In this document: in pieces, positions 1-9,587 of the stretch
Numbering within the stretch: the stretch's first letter is position 1
How the letters are laid out: every line of letters starts with the position of its first letter
Assembly: GCF_017591435.1 (NCBI RefSeq)
Contig: NC_059301.1
Coordinates: forward strand, 32,744,486-32,808,485
Length of the DNA: 64,000 nt
DNA from: Portunus trituberculatus
Lineage: Eukaryota; Arthropoda; Malacostraca; Decapoda; Portunidae
Reading direction: 5' to 3'
Translations under genes and position numbers: made by a program
Notes under the pieces: generated by a model
Told to the model about the DNA's origin: nothing
The model's input: the letters and a program-made list of their open reading frames with translations, nothing else
Databases searched by the model: none

Positions 1-1038
1 CGCTCCACCATCTCACGCATTCTCCTATTCACTAACATATAATCAATCGCAGACTCCTGGTTCCTCGCACACCAAGTCACTCGTCCTTCAGCCAGGGTCT
101 CATTCAGGTTCTCCAACTCCATCTCATTTACAAAGCCGTCAAGCATTTCTCCATTCCTGTTCATTTGCTCGCCTAGTATACCTACATGTGCATTCATATC
201 TCCCATAACAATCACTCTCTCTCCAGCACATTCTCCCACGATCTTCCTTAGAATACCATACTTCCTGCTGTTCTCTGTCACTACTCTCTCACCCTCTACT
301 GTCATGTATACTACAATCACCACCAAACTTTCACACTTCCTATGCTCACCTGTGCACTCTACCTTCACTGCTAGAATATCCTCACTCATGGCACAGCTTC
401 CTACATCTAGTTTTTCTACTCTAAAATTCCTTTCCTTCCTGTACATGAAAGTTGCCCCTCATCCTATTCTGTCCTGAATCTTCCGTCCCTTTCCAATCAT
501 CACATACTCACAACCATCCACTTGCACATCATCCCTCAGGTGTGTCTCGGTCATTCCGACTAAGTCAAAATGCCACTCTTCGAGCTCCTTAGAAACGTCC
601 TCAAATTTCCCAGTGCCCCATCCTCTCACATTCACACACCCAATCTTCATGCATCCTGACGCTCTGTGGGTACCTCCTCTTCCTTTCACATTCGCACACT
701 CTTTTCCCGCAGGTTCCCTTTCTCTCGGTAGCCTGCTCTCTTTGATGCTTCTGTCCTCCTTTTCTCTCATAACAACACCCGCCCCTCCTCTTCGGATTCT
801 ATTCTATTCCTTTGTACCTTCCTCCCATTGCTGAGCCCACTCCACCAGGTTCCAAGACACCCACACCTTTCCTATATTGGACATATGCACACCGTCCTGT
901 GTCCACACCTGCCACCAGTCCATCCTCTCCCACAACTGTATCCTGTCACATTTCTAGTCCTCCAGCCTTCCTACCAACTTTTCATTTACCCATCTCCTCT
1001 CCCGGCCACAGACCTGACCCTCCTTGTCCCGCCTCTTA

Positions 1039-1751
1039 GGATGGGTTCACATAGAACTATACTATACGGGTATACGGTGCACGTTTGTGAGGGCACGCGT
1101 ATACCTGGAATCGAACAAGGTGATTTGCCTAATACCGCGTCATATAGGAGGGCACTATACGAAGTGCCGTATAGCTGTGTATTGTATAGTATACCACCAG
1201 ATACCATTGTGTTTAGTTGTGGCAGCTTTTAATTTTTGCAAGGCAAGTTACAAATACAAGGATTGTTGCGACTCATTTCATCGGAATTTCGAAGCACATG
1301 CCTTCATATTAATTTTTGGAAGCCCAAGCGAAAGTATTTGTATTTGTATATATTTCAATTGTAAAAAGTCAGTATGTGATCCAACCCTGCCTTTTCTCAC
1401 TTGGTAGAGTTTGTGGTAAAAAAATACAAGTTTATTTTCGAATTTCAATAATTTATTTCGAAACGGAATGTGTTTTATTTTTTAGAAATTAGATTCAGGT
1501 AGGAAACATAAGCATATTGGCATGCATTCAAGTCCGGATGACTAAGTGAAAAAAATAACGATCAGTAAAAGAAGAGCCAAATCTTCTTTGTCTGAAGAAT
1601 CCATTTTGACAGCACCCAAAAGACTGTAAGTAGTATACGCGTGCAGCCTATGTGACCCGCCATGCCCATATACGTAGAGTATAGCGTATAGTGTTTACCG
1701 AATAGCAAATATCGTATACCGTATACCGTATAGTTCTATGTGAACCCAGCC
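1039..1751. mobile_element. Harbinger/PIF-like MITE, 713 bp, TTA target duplication
   Basis: The ends are inverted repeats: GGATGGGTTCACATAGAACT at 1039 and, on the opposite strand, GGCTGGGTTCACATAGAACT from 1751. TTA flanks both sides (1036-1038 and 1752-1754). A 3-bp TTA duplication is typical of Harbinger/PIF elements. The subterminal parts repeat TATACGGTATACG-like units. There is no transposase ORF, so it is non-autonomous. It sits inside the esterase domain of LINE III: the LINE reading frame ending MCIPK resumes after the element as RRDKEG. Confidence 0.8.
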
Positions 1752-2644
1752 TTAGGGATACACATCACCAAGGGCCTCCTGTGTATCTTGTGCTCCACCA
1801 CTCTAACTATTTCCTCTATCACCCTAACCATCTCCCATCCTCCTCTATCTTCCAGCCCGTTTCCTCGTCCCTCTATCACCACCAGGTCTTTGGGCTCCAT
1901 CTGGTGGAGGGAATTCATTACCACCTCACGGATGCCCCGGATATTGGCCCCTGGTCTGCTCTTATCCATCACCTTGTAGCCACCTTTGGACAGGGAGTAT
2001 ATCTCTTTTCCTACTCCTCTCATCAGGCTGTCTCCAAATAACCACATCCTCCTAACTTACTCCCTGTCTTGAGCCAAAGCCGCTTGCCATCCTGGATATG
2101 TCGCCAAGATTGCCGACCTACGCCCATCCATGCCGACTCACTCTGATCCTTACCTCTACTATCCCTGTCTCGACCTCCAATATTACCCTAGTCTTCCTTA
2201 CCTCTCTTTCCATTGCCCTCCTGTGTACTTTTACCGTTGACCTGTGTCTGGCTGGGGGTATCTTGTACTCTCTTGCTCCTAGTTCCTCCCCTGGCCTCCT
2301 CCTGTACCTTCGACTCCCTACTTGCCTCCCCCAAACTACTGTCTTCTTCCACACTCATTTCTTCACCTCTACGTCTCCCTCACTACTAGGGCCAGGGCCC
2401 TCCTCTGTCCTATCCGTGTCTCCCTCATTCTTTGCTTTCCGTTTCTCCTCCCACCATGCCCTGGTAGTGTCTAGGCAATCAGGGCATAGGCTTATAAGGA
2501 AGTCGTTGCTCAGCAGCCTCTGACTAGCTTCCTTCAGCCCCACACATCAAGTGTGATACCAATCACTGCAAAACTCACACGCGATAGAATTATCCCTATT
2601 ATTTACCTCACCTTTGCACACTTTACAATCATTGTCGTACATCA

Positions 2645-2673
2645 TTCTTTTTTTTGCTTAAGCAAAAAAAGAA
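2645..2673. repeat. T/A-rich palindrome
   Basis: A run of T, then GCTTAAGC, then a matching run of A forms a near-perfect palindrome just upstream of the LINE III ORF1 start codon. It belongs to the LINE 5' untranslated region. A structural role is not shown. Confidence 0.5.
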
Positions 2674-2757
2674 TGAAATAAACAAAGAAAATCCAGAGCA
2701 AAAACACACCTTATCTTACCTCCTCCGCCACAGTCCCGTAGTCAAGATGGTGGCAAT

Positions 2758-3153
2758 CAATGCTATTAGTTATCTCGCCTCTCTCATGTCTGAATAATAT
2801 CCAGCTTCACTTCAAGAGTAAGAGACTTCCTGGTCTTCTTAGCAACGCTAGGTGACATTGAAGAGCGTTTTGGTGGTAAGTTGAGCGAGGGAAAATGAGC
2901 TGCTGCTGACGCTGTTATTGTTTTGAACAGGGGCAGTGAGTGGTACGCGTGTTGTCCATGAGAGGCGCTGGTGTATTCAAAAGCCTGTTGGCTTGCGTGA
3001 TACGGCGGGGGTTTCAAACTTGGACAAAATTACCTGGATAAAACTTCTTTAAAGCGAGTTTGTTGTTTGTTAAACGAGCAGATGGTAGTAAAATGAAACC
3101 TTCATTGTAGCGAAATTTCGTTGTGTGAACCTTCGTTAAGCAGGGGTTGCCTG
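2758..3153 (-). mobile_element. Tigger (pogo/Tc1-mariner) transposon remnant, 5' part
   Basis: The minus strand starts at 3153 with CAGGCAACCCCTGCTTAACG, a Tigger-type terminus, next to a TA at 3154-3155. The minus-strand frame at about 2860-2765 reads RKSLTLEVKLDII and, one frame over, RHERGEITNSI. This is the start of the CENP-B-type helix-turn-helix of Tigger/Jerky transposases. The sequence then stops abruptly where LINE III begins, so the LINE seems to have inserted into it. The rest is not in the window. Confidence 0.7.
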
Positions 3154-3384
3154 TATAGAGCTCTACTCACTAATACAAGGAAGACTCCACAGGTTCCTCT
3201 TCTCTCAAGTCTGGAACCACAACCTCTTGACTTCTGCCCTCTCTCTCCTGCCTTCTTCTAGTTATCCTGTTCTTCCTTGTTGAAACTACTATATATCCAT
3301 GTTTGTTACTTCCTTTCTCACAAAAGAAACAGTCATACAGGGTCAAAAGTCATATCCATCAAATATGTAGTCACACTTCAATCA

Positions 3385-3640
3385 CCTAACACGCCAAAAA
3401 TAGTCCAGTTTTGCTATTGACCATTCATAGGCTGAGAGCAGACTTTTGACCTCCACATGTAGACAAACATAAGGTTGAAGGTCACATACAATATGCATAT
3501 CAAATCGTCTGTAAATGTAATAACACGTCCAAAAATGTGACCAGTTTTCTATTGGCCCTTCAGAGACTGAGGGCGGACTTTTGACCTCCATTTGTGGACA
3601 ACAGAAAGTCGAATGGCACATACAAATCAGTATGTGTGAA
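3385..3640. repeat. Two tandem copies of a ~134-bp unit
   Basis: The segments beginning near 3391 and near 3525 share ACACG-CCAAAAAT, CCAGTTTT-CTATTG, GGACTTTTGACCTCCA-like and CACATACAA blocks in the same order. They are about 134 bp apart and clearly diverged. No coding potential is apparent. Confidence 0.6.
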
Positions 3641-3890
3641 ATACTCTAGTACACCCTAGTACAACATATAAATGACATCACAGCAACACAACACTTCGTT
3701 GATAAGCCACTAAGGCTGTTTTAGTCATACTATGACCTCTGTCCGGGTCATTTTCTCTAATTCCCCGGCATTTGACTCCCATACCCTCTGTTATCTGGGA
3801 GCCATCTCTAATCCACCTACCCCTTGTTAAAGGCTGGGTCAAATATCTAAGTTTATGACAAACACGCTATCTACTGACTAGTACTACATA

Positions 3891-5643
3891 TGAGGCGTTC
3901 AGAATAGTAGTGACGTAAGCACCAAAAAAAAAAAACTGAGAAAAATGCAGTTAAAGTTTTGTAAAATTCAGAATGCAATAACTTTTTACTGAGATGAGGT
4001 AGAAAGCTCTAGTTTTTTTTGTAAAATGAAGCCCTATAACATGGCTTATCATTTTTAGTTAAACTTGCTCCACTTTTTCCTCTTCTTTTTTATATATCAT
4101 TTCCTTATCCTGTCTCCTAGAATTCTTTAAAAAAAATGCCTTCTTCTCCTCCTCTGACCTTTCATTATTTTTTACCCTTGCTTCTGCCGCCAATTCATTG
4201 TGTCTCTTCCTTTCTTCCTCCTTTCTGTTTTTCTTTATATCCTTGCAACCTTCTGTTTCTTTGAGTTTTGTTGTTCTATATAGTATTTCTTCTGTTGCTG
4301 CTTGTGATTTTAGTAGTATCTTAATTGGTCCCACTGTTCCTTCTTGATAAGGTCCCATTCTGTGGATTTCTTCTACCTCCTCCTCTAAGTTCTGTCTATC
4401 CTCGTCATTTAGATTCTTTAGTAGGTTTTTGACTGATTTCATTTCCTCTTTTTCCTTTCTTGGTCTATATTTTACTTTTTTTCTTTCAGGCCAAATATGA
4501 TTACACTTTTTCTTTTCTGCAATTTCCCTTACTAAATTTTCTTTTTCCTTAATTTTAAGGACTCTTATAATTTTGTTTGCGATATTCTCATCTCTTTCTT
4601 TTAGCTGTTCCTGAATCACCTGAAAGTTATCCTTGTCTTTCTTATCTTGGACTCTCCATGCCTGTACTTCTTTCTTAATCATGCCCTGTACTCTTTCCTC
4701 TTCTTTGTTTACTAGATCTTTCAGATCCTCTTTTTCTTTCTCTACTTAGTGAGTCCTTCTTCCATCTGTTTCTTATACATGGCTGGTTCTTTTTTTCAGT
4801 TCCTCGGTTTCTGCTCTTAACCTTGCTTAATTTTCTTCCACTCTTTTTATCCTTTCTTTCAAGTTCTGAAACTCTATCCTGTTCTTCGTTCTCTTTAATT
4901 CCCATATTCTCCTTTATCCATTTATCCAATTTTCTTTCCAGTGTTAACACTCTCTTGTGGAGGGCAGTGTTTGCTGCATCAAAACCTCCAAATGTCCCCT
5001 CTCTCTCATCAACTATTCATCCTCTTCTTGCATTCCTTCCCTGGTCTCATACCTACCTGCATTTAGGTGTAAACTCATCCTTACTCATGCTGCCTTACAA
5101 TGTAATTCCTGGAAACTATTGTCACACAAGTCACCCAGGCCTCTGTAAACACAACAAAATCCATGTGCGTGGGCGTGTGCTCAAAAAAAAAAAATCCAAC
5201 AGTTATATTGATGAAGGCGATGGTTGGTGTAGGCTTCTCAGTTGATTGAAGATGACTAAACGATGACGATGAATGTAATGATGATGTTGGTGTTGATGAT
5301 GTTGATGATGATGATGATAATGATTGGTGGGGGGGCTACTAGGATGTGGTAGACAGCCTGGCATCCCTGCTTCCCCATTGGTCACTGAGCAGCCCAGGTG
5401 GAGATACATTGGTGTAGAATTCACTGTGCGGTCACATTAATGTGATGCCGATATGGTTGATCAATGCCTTCACTACCAGTGGAATTTCACACTTATTGCC
5501 ATAATACTTCTGACGGCACAGATGCGAGCCAAACACAATAGGAAGAAGATAGTGCTATACCATAGCTTGCTGAGACACACCAGGTTGAAAATGCAGGCCT
5601 CCTATTGCCTGCCCGAGTACATACATCATCATTGAGTGAGCAC

Positions 5644-5678
<35 letters not shown>

Positions 5679-5843
5679 GACACATGGCCGTTCCAAAGAA
5701 TGGGAATTTTGACCATGTTGTGGGCCGAATTTTGACTTGGATGTTACAGATTCAGAAAGCTGAAGGCAAGACGAAAAAAATGCTATACAAACCTCGAAAT
5801 TGGCTGGGGTGGCACTTACGTCACTACTATTCTGAACACCTCA
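3891..5843. mobile_element. Mariner-like element outlined by ~33-bp TIRs
   Basis: TGAGGCGTTCAGAATAGTAG at 3891 is matched on the opposite strand from 5843 by TGAGGTGTTCAGAATAGTAG, and the match continues through GTGACGTAAG. TA lies outside both ends (3889-3890, 5844-5845), as in Tc1/mariner elements. No transposase is recognisable. The interior is largely a LINE ORF1 fragment, AT-rich sequence and a poly-T run (5646-5676), so the element has been filled by later insertions. Confidence 0.6.
4059..4960 (-). pseudogene. LINE I ORF1 protein fragment (coiled-coil, very basic/acidic)
   Basis: Two overlapping minus-strand frames (4950-4675 and 4682-4059) encode a highly charged Lys/Glu-rich protein with coiled-coil character. 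Residues such as VGPIKILLKSQ and NNERSEEEKKAFF match ORF1 of the better preserved LINE I copy at 17523-21550 (MRPIRIKLKSQ). This ORF1 probably acts as the nucleic-acid-binding chaperone of the LINE, which is inference from family position. The frame break and the absence of ORF2 show a dead fragment. Confidence 0.6.
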
Positions 5844-5989
5844 TATGTTTACCATCATATATCAGTGTTTCTTCATTTCTTGTTTCTTCTACTGCATCAA
5901 GTTACCACACATGGATCAGATCCCCTTGAATTAGCTGAGACAAAATGCCAGAGGGTTTGGGAGATCCTGAGGAGGGATTAGAGCAATAT

Positions 5990-5993
5990 TTAC

Positions 5994-6042
<49 letters not shown>

Positions 6043-6160
6043 TATTTTTTTATTTAATTTTTTTTTTATTTATTTTATTTATTTATTATTATTTTTTTTA
6101 TTACCAATACTATTATTACTATTATTATTATATTTATTAGTTACCAACAAATTATTGATG
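5990..6160. repeat. (ATT)n-rich tract
   Basis: Perfect TTA/ATT repeats from about 5993 to 6041 decay into T- and ATT-rich sequence up to about 6150. It lies in the intron just upstream of the aminopeptidase penultimate exon. Confidence 0.8.
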
Positions 6161-6257
6161 TTCCAATATGCTTAACATGTATGTATAGTTGAAGGAGTTC
6201 AGAAGGTGTGTAAGCATTGAGGGTTACTAAGTGATCACCATGACTTAATTCCCATAG

Positions 6258-6380
6258 AGTGAGGTGAGGAACCAGGATACCATCTTTGTCATCATCAGTG
6301 TGGCAATGACAGCTCCCGGCCGCTCTGCTGCATGGGCTTTCTTCAAGAAGAATCATCAGGAGCTGCTTGACAGATATGAG
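6258..6380 (+). CDS. Psa: PSA penultimate exon
   Basis: This exon has 41 codons in frame AGT GAG GTG. The acceptor is CCCATAG and the donor GAG|GTGAAT. It carries the conserved VRNQDT and AAWAF segments. Confidence 0.88.
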
Positions 6381-6953
6381 GTGAATATAAAATGTGGACA
6401 TGTTTGTCATGTGTGATCTTATTGGGATAATAAAATATTGTTATATAAAATTTAAAGCCACTAATAAAACATTTATTAGTCCTATCAGTTCGGTCAACAC
6501 TAACACCATAATTCTGAGGTTCCATTAATGTTTTGGAGGCTTGCTAAACTTTGTGATCTCCACCAACATCTGAGCCTAGTTCTAGATCTTTAAGGTCTTT
6601 CTGAATCATTTTTCACCCAGTCACTCCCCTCTATCCCTTCATCACATAAAAAAATTTGGGTTTATCTATTCTCAGAATGTATGCTCAGGTTCCATTCTCA
6701 TATTTCTGAAGTTCCATATTTTTTGTCTCTTTTAAAGGGTGGATACCTGGTCACCCGATTGATACGATACATCACTGAAAACTTTGCCAGTGAAGAGATG
6801 GCAGCTGAAGTTGAAAACTTCTTCCGTGATAAGCAAATTCCTGGTACAGAGAGAACAGTACAGCAGAGCTTAGAAACCATCAGGCTCAATGCAGCCTGGC
6901 TGCAGCGTGACCAGGATGCCATCAAGAAGTATTTGGCAGAGGCTGCAGAGTAA
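6258..6953 (+). CDS. Psa: Puromycin-sensitive aminopeptidase (M1 family), C-terminal two exons
   Basis: 3' end of a cytosolic M1 zinc aminopeptidase gene whose catalytic part lies upstream of the window. Exon 6258-6380 and exon 6738-6953 join in phase 0 and give about 112 C-terminal residues of the ERAP1-like helical domain. The piece contains SEVRNQDTIFVIISVA, AAWAFFKKNHQELLDRYE, GGYLVTRLIRY and RLNAAWLQRD, matching the mammalian/insect PSA pattern VRPQDT...AAWKF...RLI...LNAAWL. Splice sites are canonical: AG at 6256-6257, GT at 6381 and AG at 6736-6737. The stop is TAA at 6951-6953. M1 aminopeptidases of this type trim N-terminal residues from peptides. The active-site GAMEN/HEXXH motifs are not in this window. 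Upstream exons were searched for by eye and not found within 1-6250. Confidence 0.9.
6738..6953 (+). CDS. Psa: PSA last exon with stop
   Basis: The acceptor is TTTAAAG|GGT. The exon has 71 codons plus TAA and ends ...YLAEAAE. The stop codon overlaps an AATAAA hexamer (6952-6957). Confidence 0.9.
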   Translation, partial: GGYLVTRLIRYITENFASEEMAAEVENFFRDKQIPGTERTVQQSLETIRLNAAWLQRDQDAIKKYLAEAAE

Positions 6954-6957
6954 TAAA
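6952..6957 (+). terminator. AATAAA overlapping the PSA stop codon
   Basis: The stop TAA and a following TAAAAA create AATAAA right at the end of the coding region. If used, the 3' UTR would be only about 15-25 nt. Other AATAAA motifs near 8005-8015 (TTGAATAAATAAAATAA) are plausible alternatives after about 1 kb of 3' UTR. Confidence 0.35.
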
Positions 6958-7023
6958 AAGTACCCCACCACACCTGCCACTGTGTTTATCTCTAGATATC
7001 TGTCTCTGTCACAGTATACTCCA

Positions 7024-7240
<217 letters not shown>

Positions 7241-7421
7241 ACTCTGCTTTGAGCAGTCACTATTATCCTTGAGCAAGAGGATGGGATATACTCATACTGT
7301 GTGTTTGAAATGTGTGAGATTCTAGCCTTATTTGTAGATTGGTTTCCAAGAGCTCAAAGCTCTTTTCATGATGGTAACACCTAGCAGTCACAAACTCAAA
7401 ACATGATCAAGACCCTGGTGG

Positions 7422-7424
<3 letters not shown>

Positions 7425-7506
<82 letters not shown>
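7425..7506. repeat. (AC)n microsatellite, ~82 bp
   Basis: Perfect AC repeat. The sequence between it and the next CT array (7507-8063) is AT-rich and shows no gene. Confidence 0.98.
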
Positions 7507-7508
<2 letters not shown>

Positions 7509-8061
7509 AGGCAATAATAAAAAGTGGCATGATGATTGTTTTCTAATTGATAATAACTTTAATTGTTCATTATTATATTTTTAAGAATGCATCTTAGGGG
7601 CCTTAAGCCAGCATTCAGTGTTCAATCAAACGTTCCAAGGAAAGGCCGTAAATGGATGCAGGATACCTCATAGAGTACAAGCTCACCAAGCTGGCTAATT
7701 ATACTTAAAGTATTCTTTAGTATCTCCAGAAATTGCTGTTGTTTATTATCACATGATTTAACATATTACTAGAGATAGTGATTACTAATTAAACTTGTGA
7801 CCATACAATTTCATAGTTTGTCTTGCTCTATAAAGTTAATATTATAGGCTTCCAAAGACTGCTCATGAGTACTTTGAATTTCTTAAGTATTGACTCTGCA
7901 TTGTGATATGCTTTACTAACTTTTTCATTTTATTTTATTTCAAGATTCATGTTGTGAATATTGAACATAAAAGTGTGCTGACCTGGGTATCACATTCTAA
8001 TTTTTGAATAAATAAAATAATTATAAAATTATCTCGGAATCATTACTAGAAACCATGTTTG

Positions 8062-8184
<123 letters not shown>

Positions 8185-8956
8185 GAAATAGTAGGTTACA
8201 TGACAGTATCATCCATTTGGAAGATTCTGTAAATTTATGATGTTGGAGGCTCAAAGTGCAAGTAACTATTTATCTTTATGGCCTGTGTATTCAGAAATGC
8301 TCTGCTCTCCCAATGACTATTTTCAGAAGCTACATAAATTCAAAGTTTCTAAAGAGCTTTTCTCATGTTGACAATTGTTAATCTGTTACTGAAACAATAG
8401 AAAAGAAGCTTGTAAAAACCCATGTAACTTCAAGTATATATAAGAAATTTATGGCCAGACTATAATAGGATGCTAGGCTGCTAGGATGAGGTCAAGGTAA
8501 GGGTACTACTGTCATTTTTCCTAAAACTACACTAAGCAACTTACTGCTACATTTATAAAGACGCTAGAAATAAGATAAATCAATAAAGAAATGTGGCATA
8601 AATATTATAGTGTTGCTGGGAAAAAAATATGTATTCTCATTAACTTTGTGTATTTGTAATTATATTTGGAAGATAGTTTTATTAGGTAAATGGGGAAAAC
8701 TGGCCAAGAGCAACAAAAACAATTAAACATAAACGCCGACTTAGATGCCAGTCCCCAAATAGAGCCAGGAGAGTTAGCCAAAAGAATGGGCAATTTTTTT
8801 TTTTTTTTTTCTTTTCTTTTTTTTCCATGTAGGAGAGAAGGCCAGCCAAGGGCAACACAATGGTAAAGAAGAAAAAAAAGGCCCACTTGATGCTTGGTTC
8901 TCTAAAAGATAAGGAGGGTTATCCAAAATTAGAGAGTCTTGACACCTTTCTCTTAA

Positions 8957-9587
8957 CCCCTTCGCGCCGGATGTTAAAAAAGCCCGCCTGTATGATATAC
9001 GGGTGGTAGTGCCGCGCGCCCGAGCGCGGGAAACTCGTGCAAGCTTGTCATACTTGTCTTTGTGTATTATGCTGCTATTTTTTAGTCACTATATCGCCTT
9101 CGAAGAGGAAAGTGGACGTTTCTCTCTTCGGAGAAAAAGAGAGAGAGAGAGATTAGAAAATTTGTTGTTTTTGTGTGTGTGTGTGTGTGTGTTTCACGAA
9201 TGTTACAAGGCGGGACACATGTAACTCATCTTTCGAGAGGGAGAGGGAGAGGGAGGGAAGGGAGATAGGAAGGGAGATAGGGAGGGAGGAAAGGGAGATG
9301 GGGAGAGAGAGAGAGAAAAATGGGAACAGTCTATGCCATTGGGTAATTTTGGACACAAGGCGGGACGCATGTAGCTTATCTTTAGTGATTGGTGGAGACA
9401 AGGATAGTGGGAGGAGCACTAGGATTTCAAAGACAACATACAGCGTGTGTAATTGGTATCCAACACACTATACGGGACAACTGAACTGAAGAAAGCTCAG
9501 AAAAGAAATATGACGCCTACATAGGCGTCACCGTATATGCTACTGGGGCTTCATGACGCCTACATAGGCGTCACCGTATTGAAGGGG
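8957..9587. mobile_element. piggyBac-like MITE, TTAA target duplication
   Basis: TTAA (8953-8956), then CCCCTTC; the other end is GAAGGGG followed by TTAA (9588-9591). TTAA duplications with CCC-type tips are the piggyBac hallmark. Inside are GC-rich sequence, GA and TG runs, two related GGCGGGAC-CATGTA segments, and two copies of a 20-bp palindrome (9511-9530, 9554-9573). There is no transposase, so it is non-autonomous. The host LINE II sequence reads continuously across the site when the insert and one TTAA are removed; the LINE II copy at 12071 shows the empty site as CTCTTAAATGAG. Confidence 0.85.
9511..9573. repeat. Duplicated palindrome at the MITE's right end
   Basis: TGACGCCTA-CA-TAGGCGTCA occurs at 9511-9530 and again at 9554-9573, each followed by CCGTAT. 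Each has perfect 9-bp arms with a 2-bp centre. It may be a subterminal transposase-binding site, which is inference. Confidence 0.8.

Larger units (their letters stand above)
1..2757 (-). mobile_element. CR1-like LINE ('LINE III'), 5' end plus ORF1 and start of ORF2, broken
   Basis: Non-LTR retrotransposon read on the minus strand; its 5' end is near 2757 and it runs out of the window at position 1. ORF1 begins near 2645 and encodes a PHD-like zinc finger (CKVC, CEFC, WYH then C). An in-frame TGA at 2549-2547 interrupts it. After frameshifts comes an SGNH/GDSL-esterase-like domain (FGDSL motif near 2040). Its DxxH block (DGVH) is found near 895, beyond an inserted MITE. ORF2 starts with an endonuclease-like segment (about 770-459: KIGCVNVRGWG, then DLVGMTETHL). 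PHD plus esterase ORF1 proteins are known from CR1-group LINEs; the clade assignment is inferred. Stops and frameshifts show it is dead. Confidence 0.75.
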
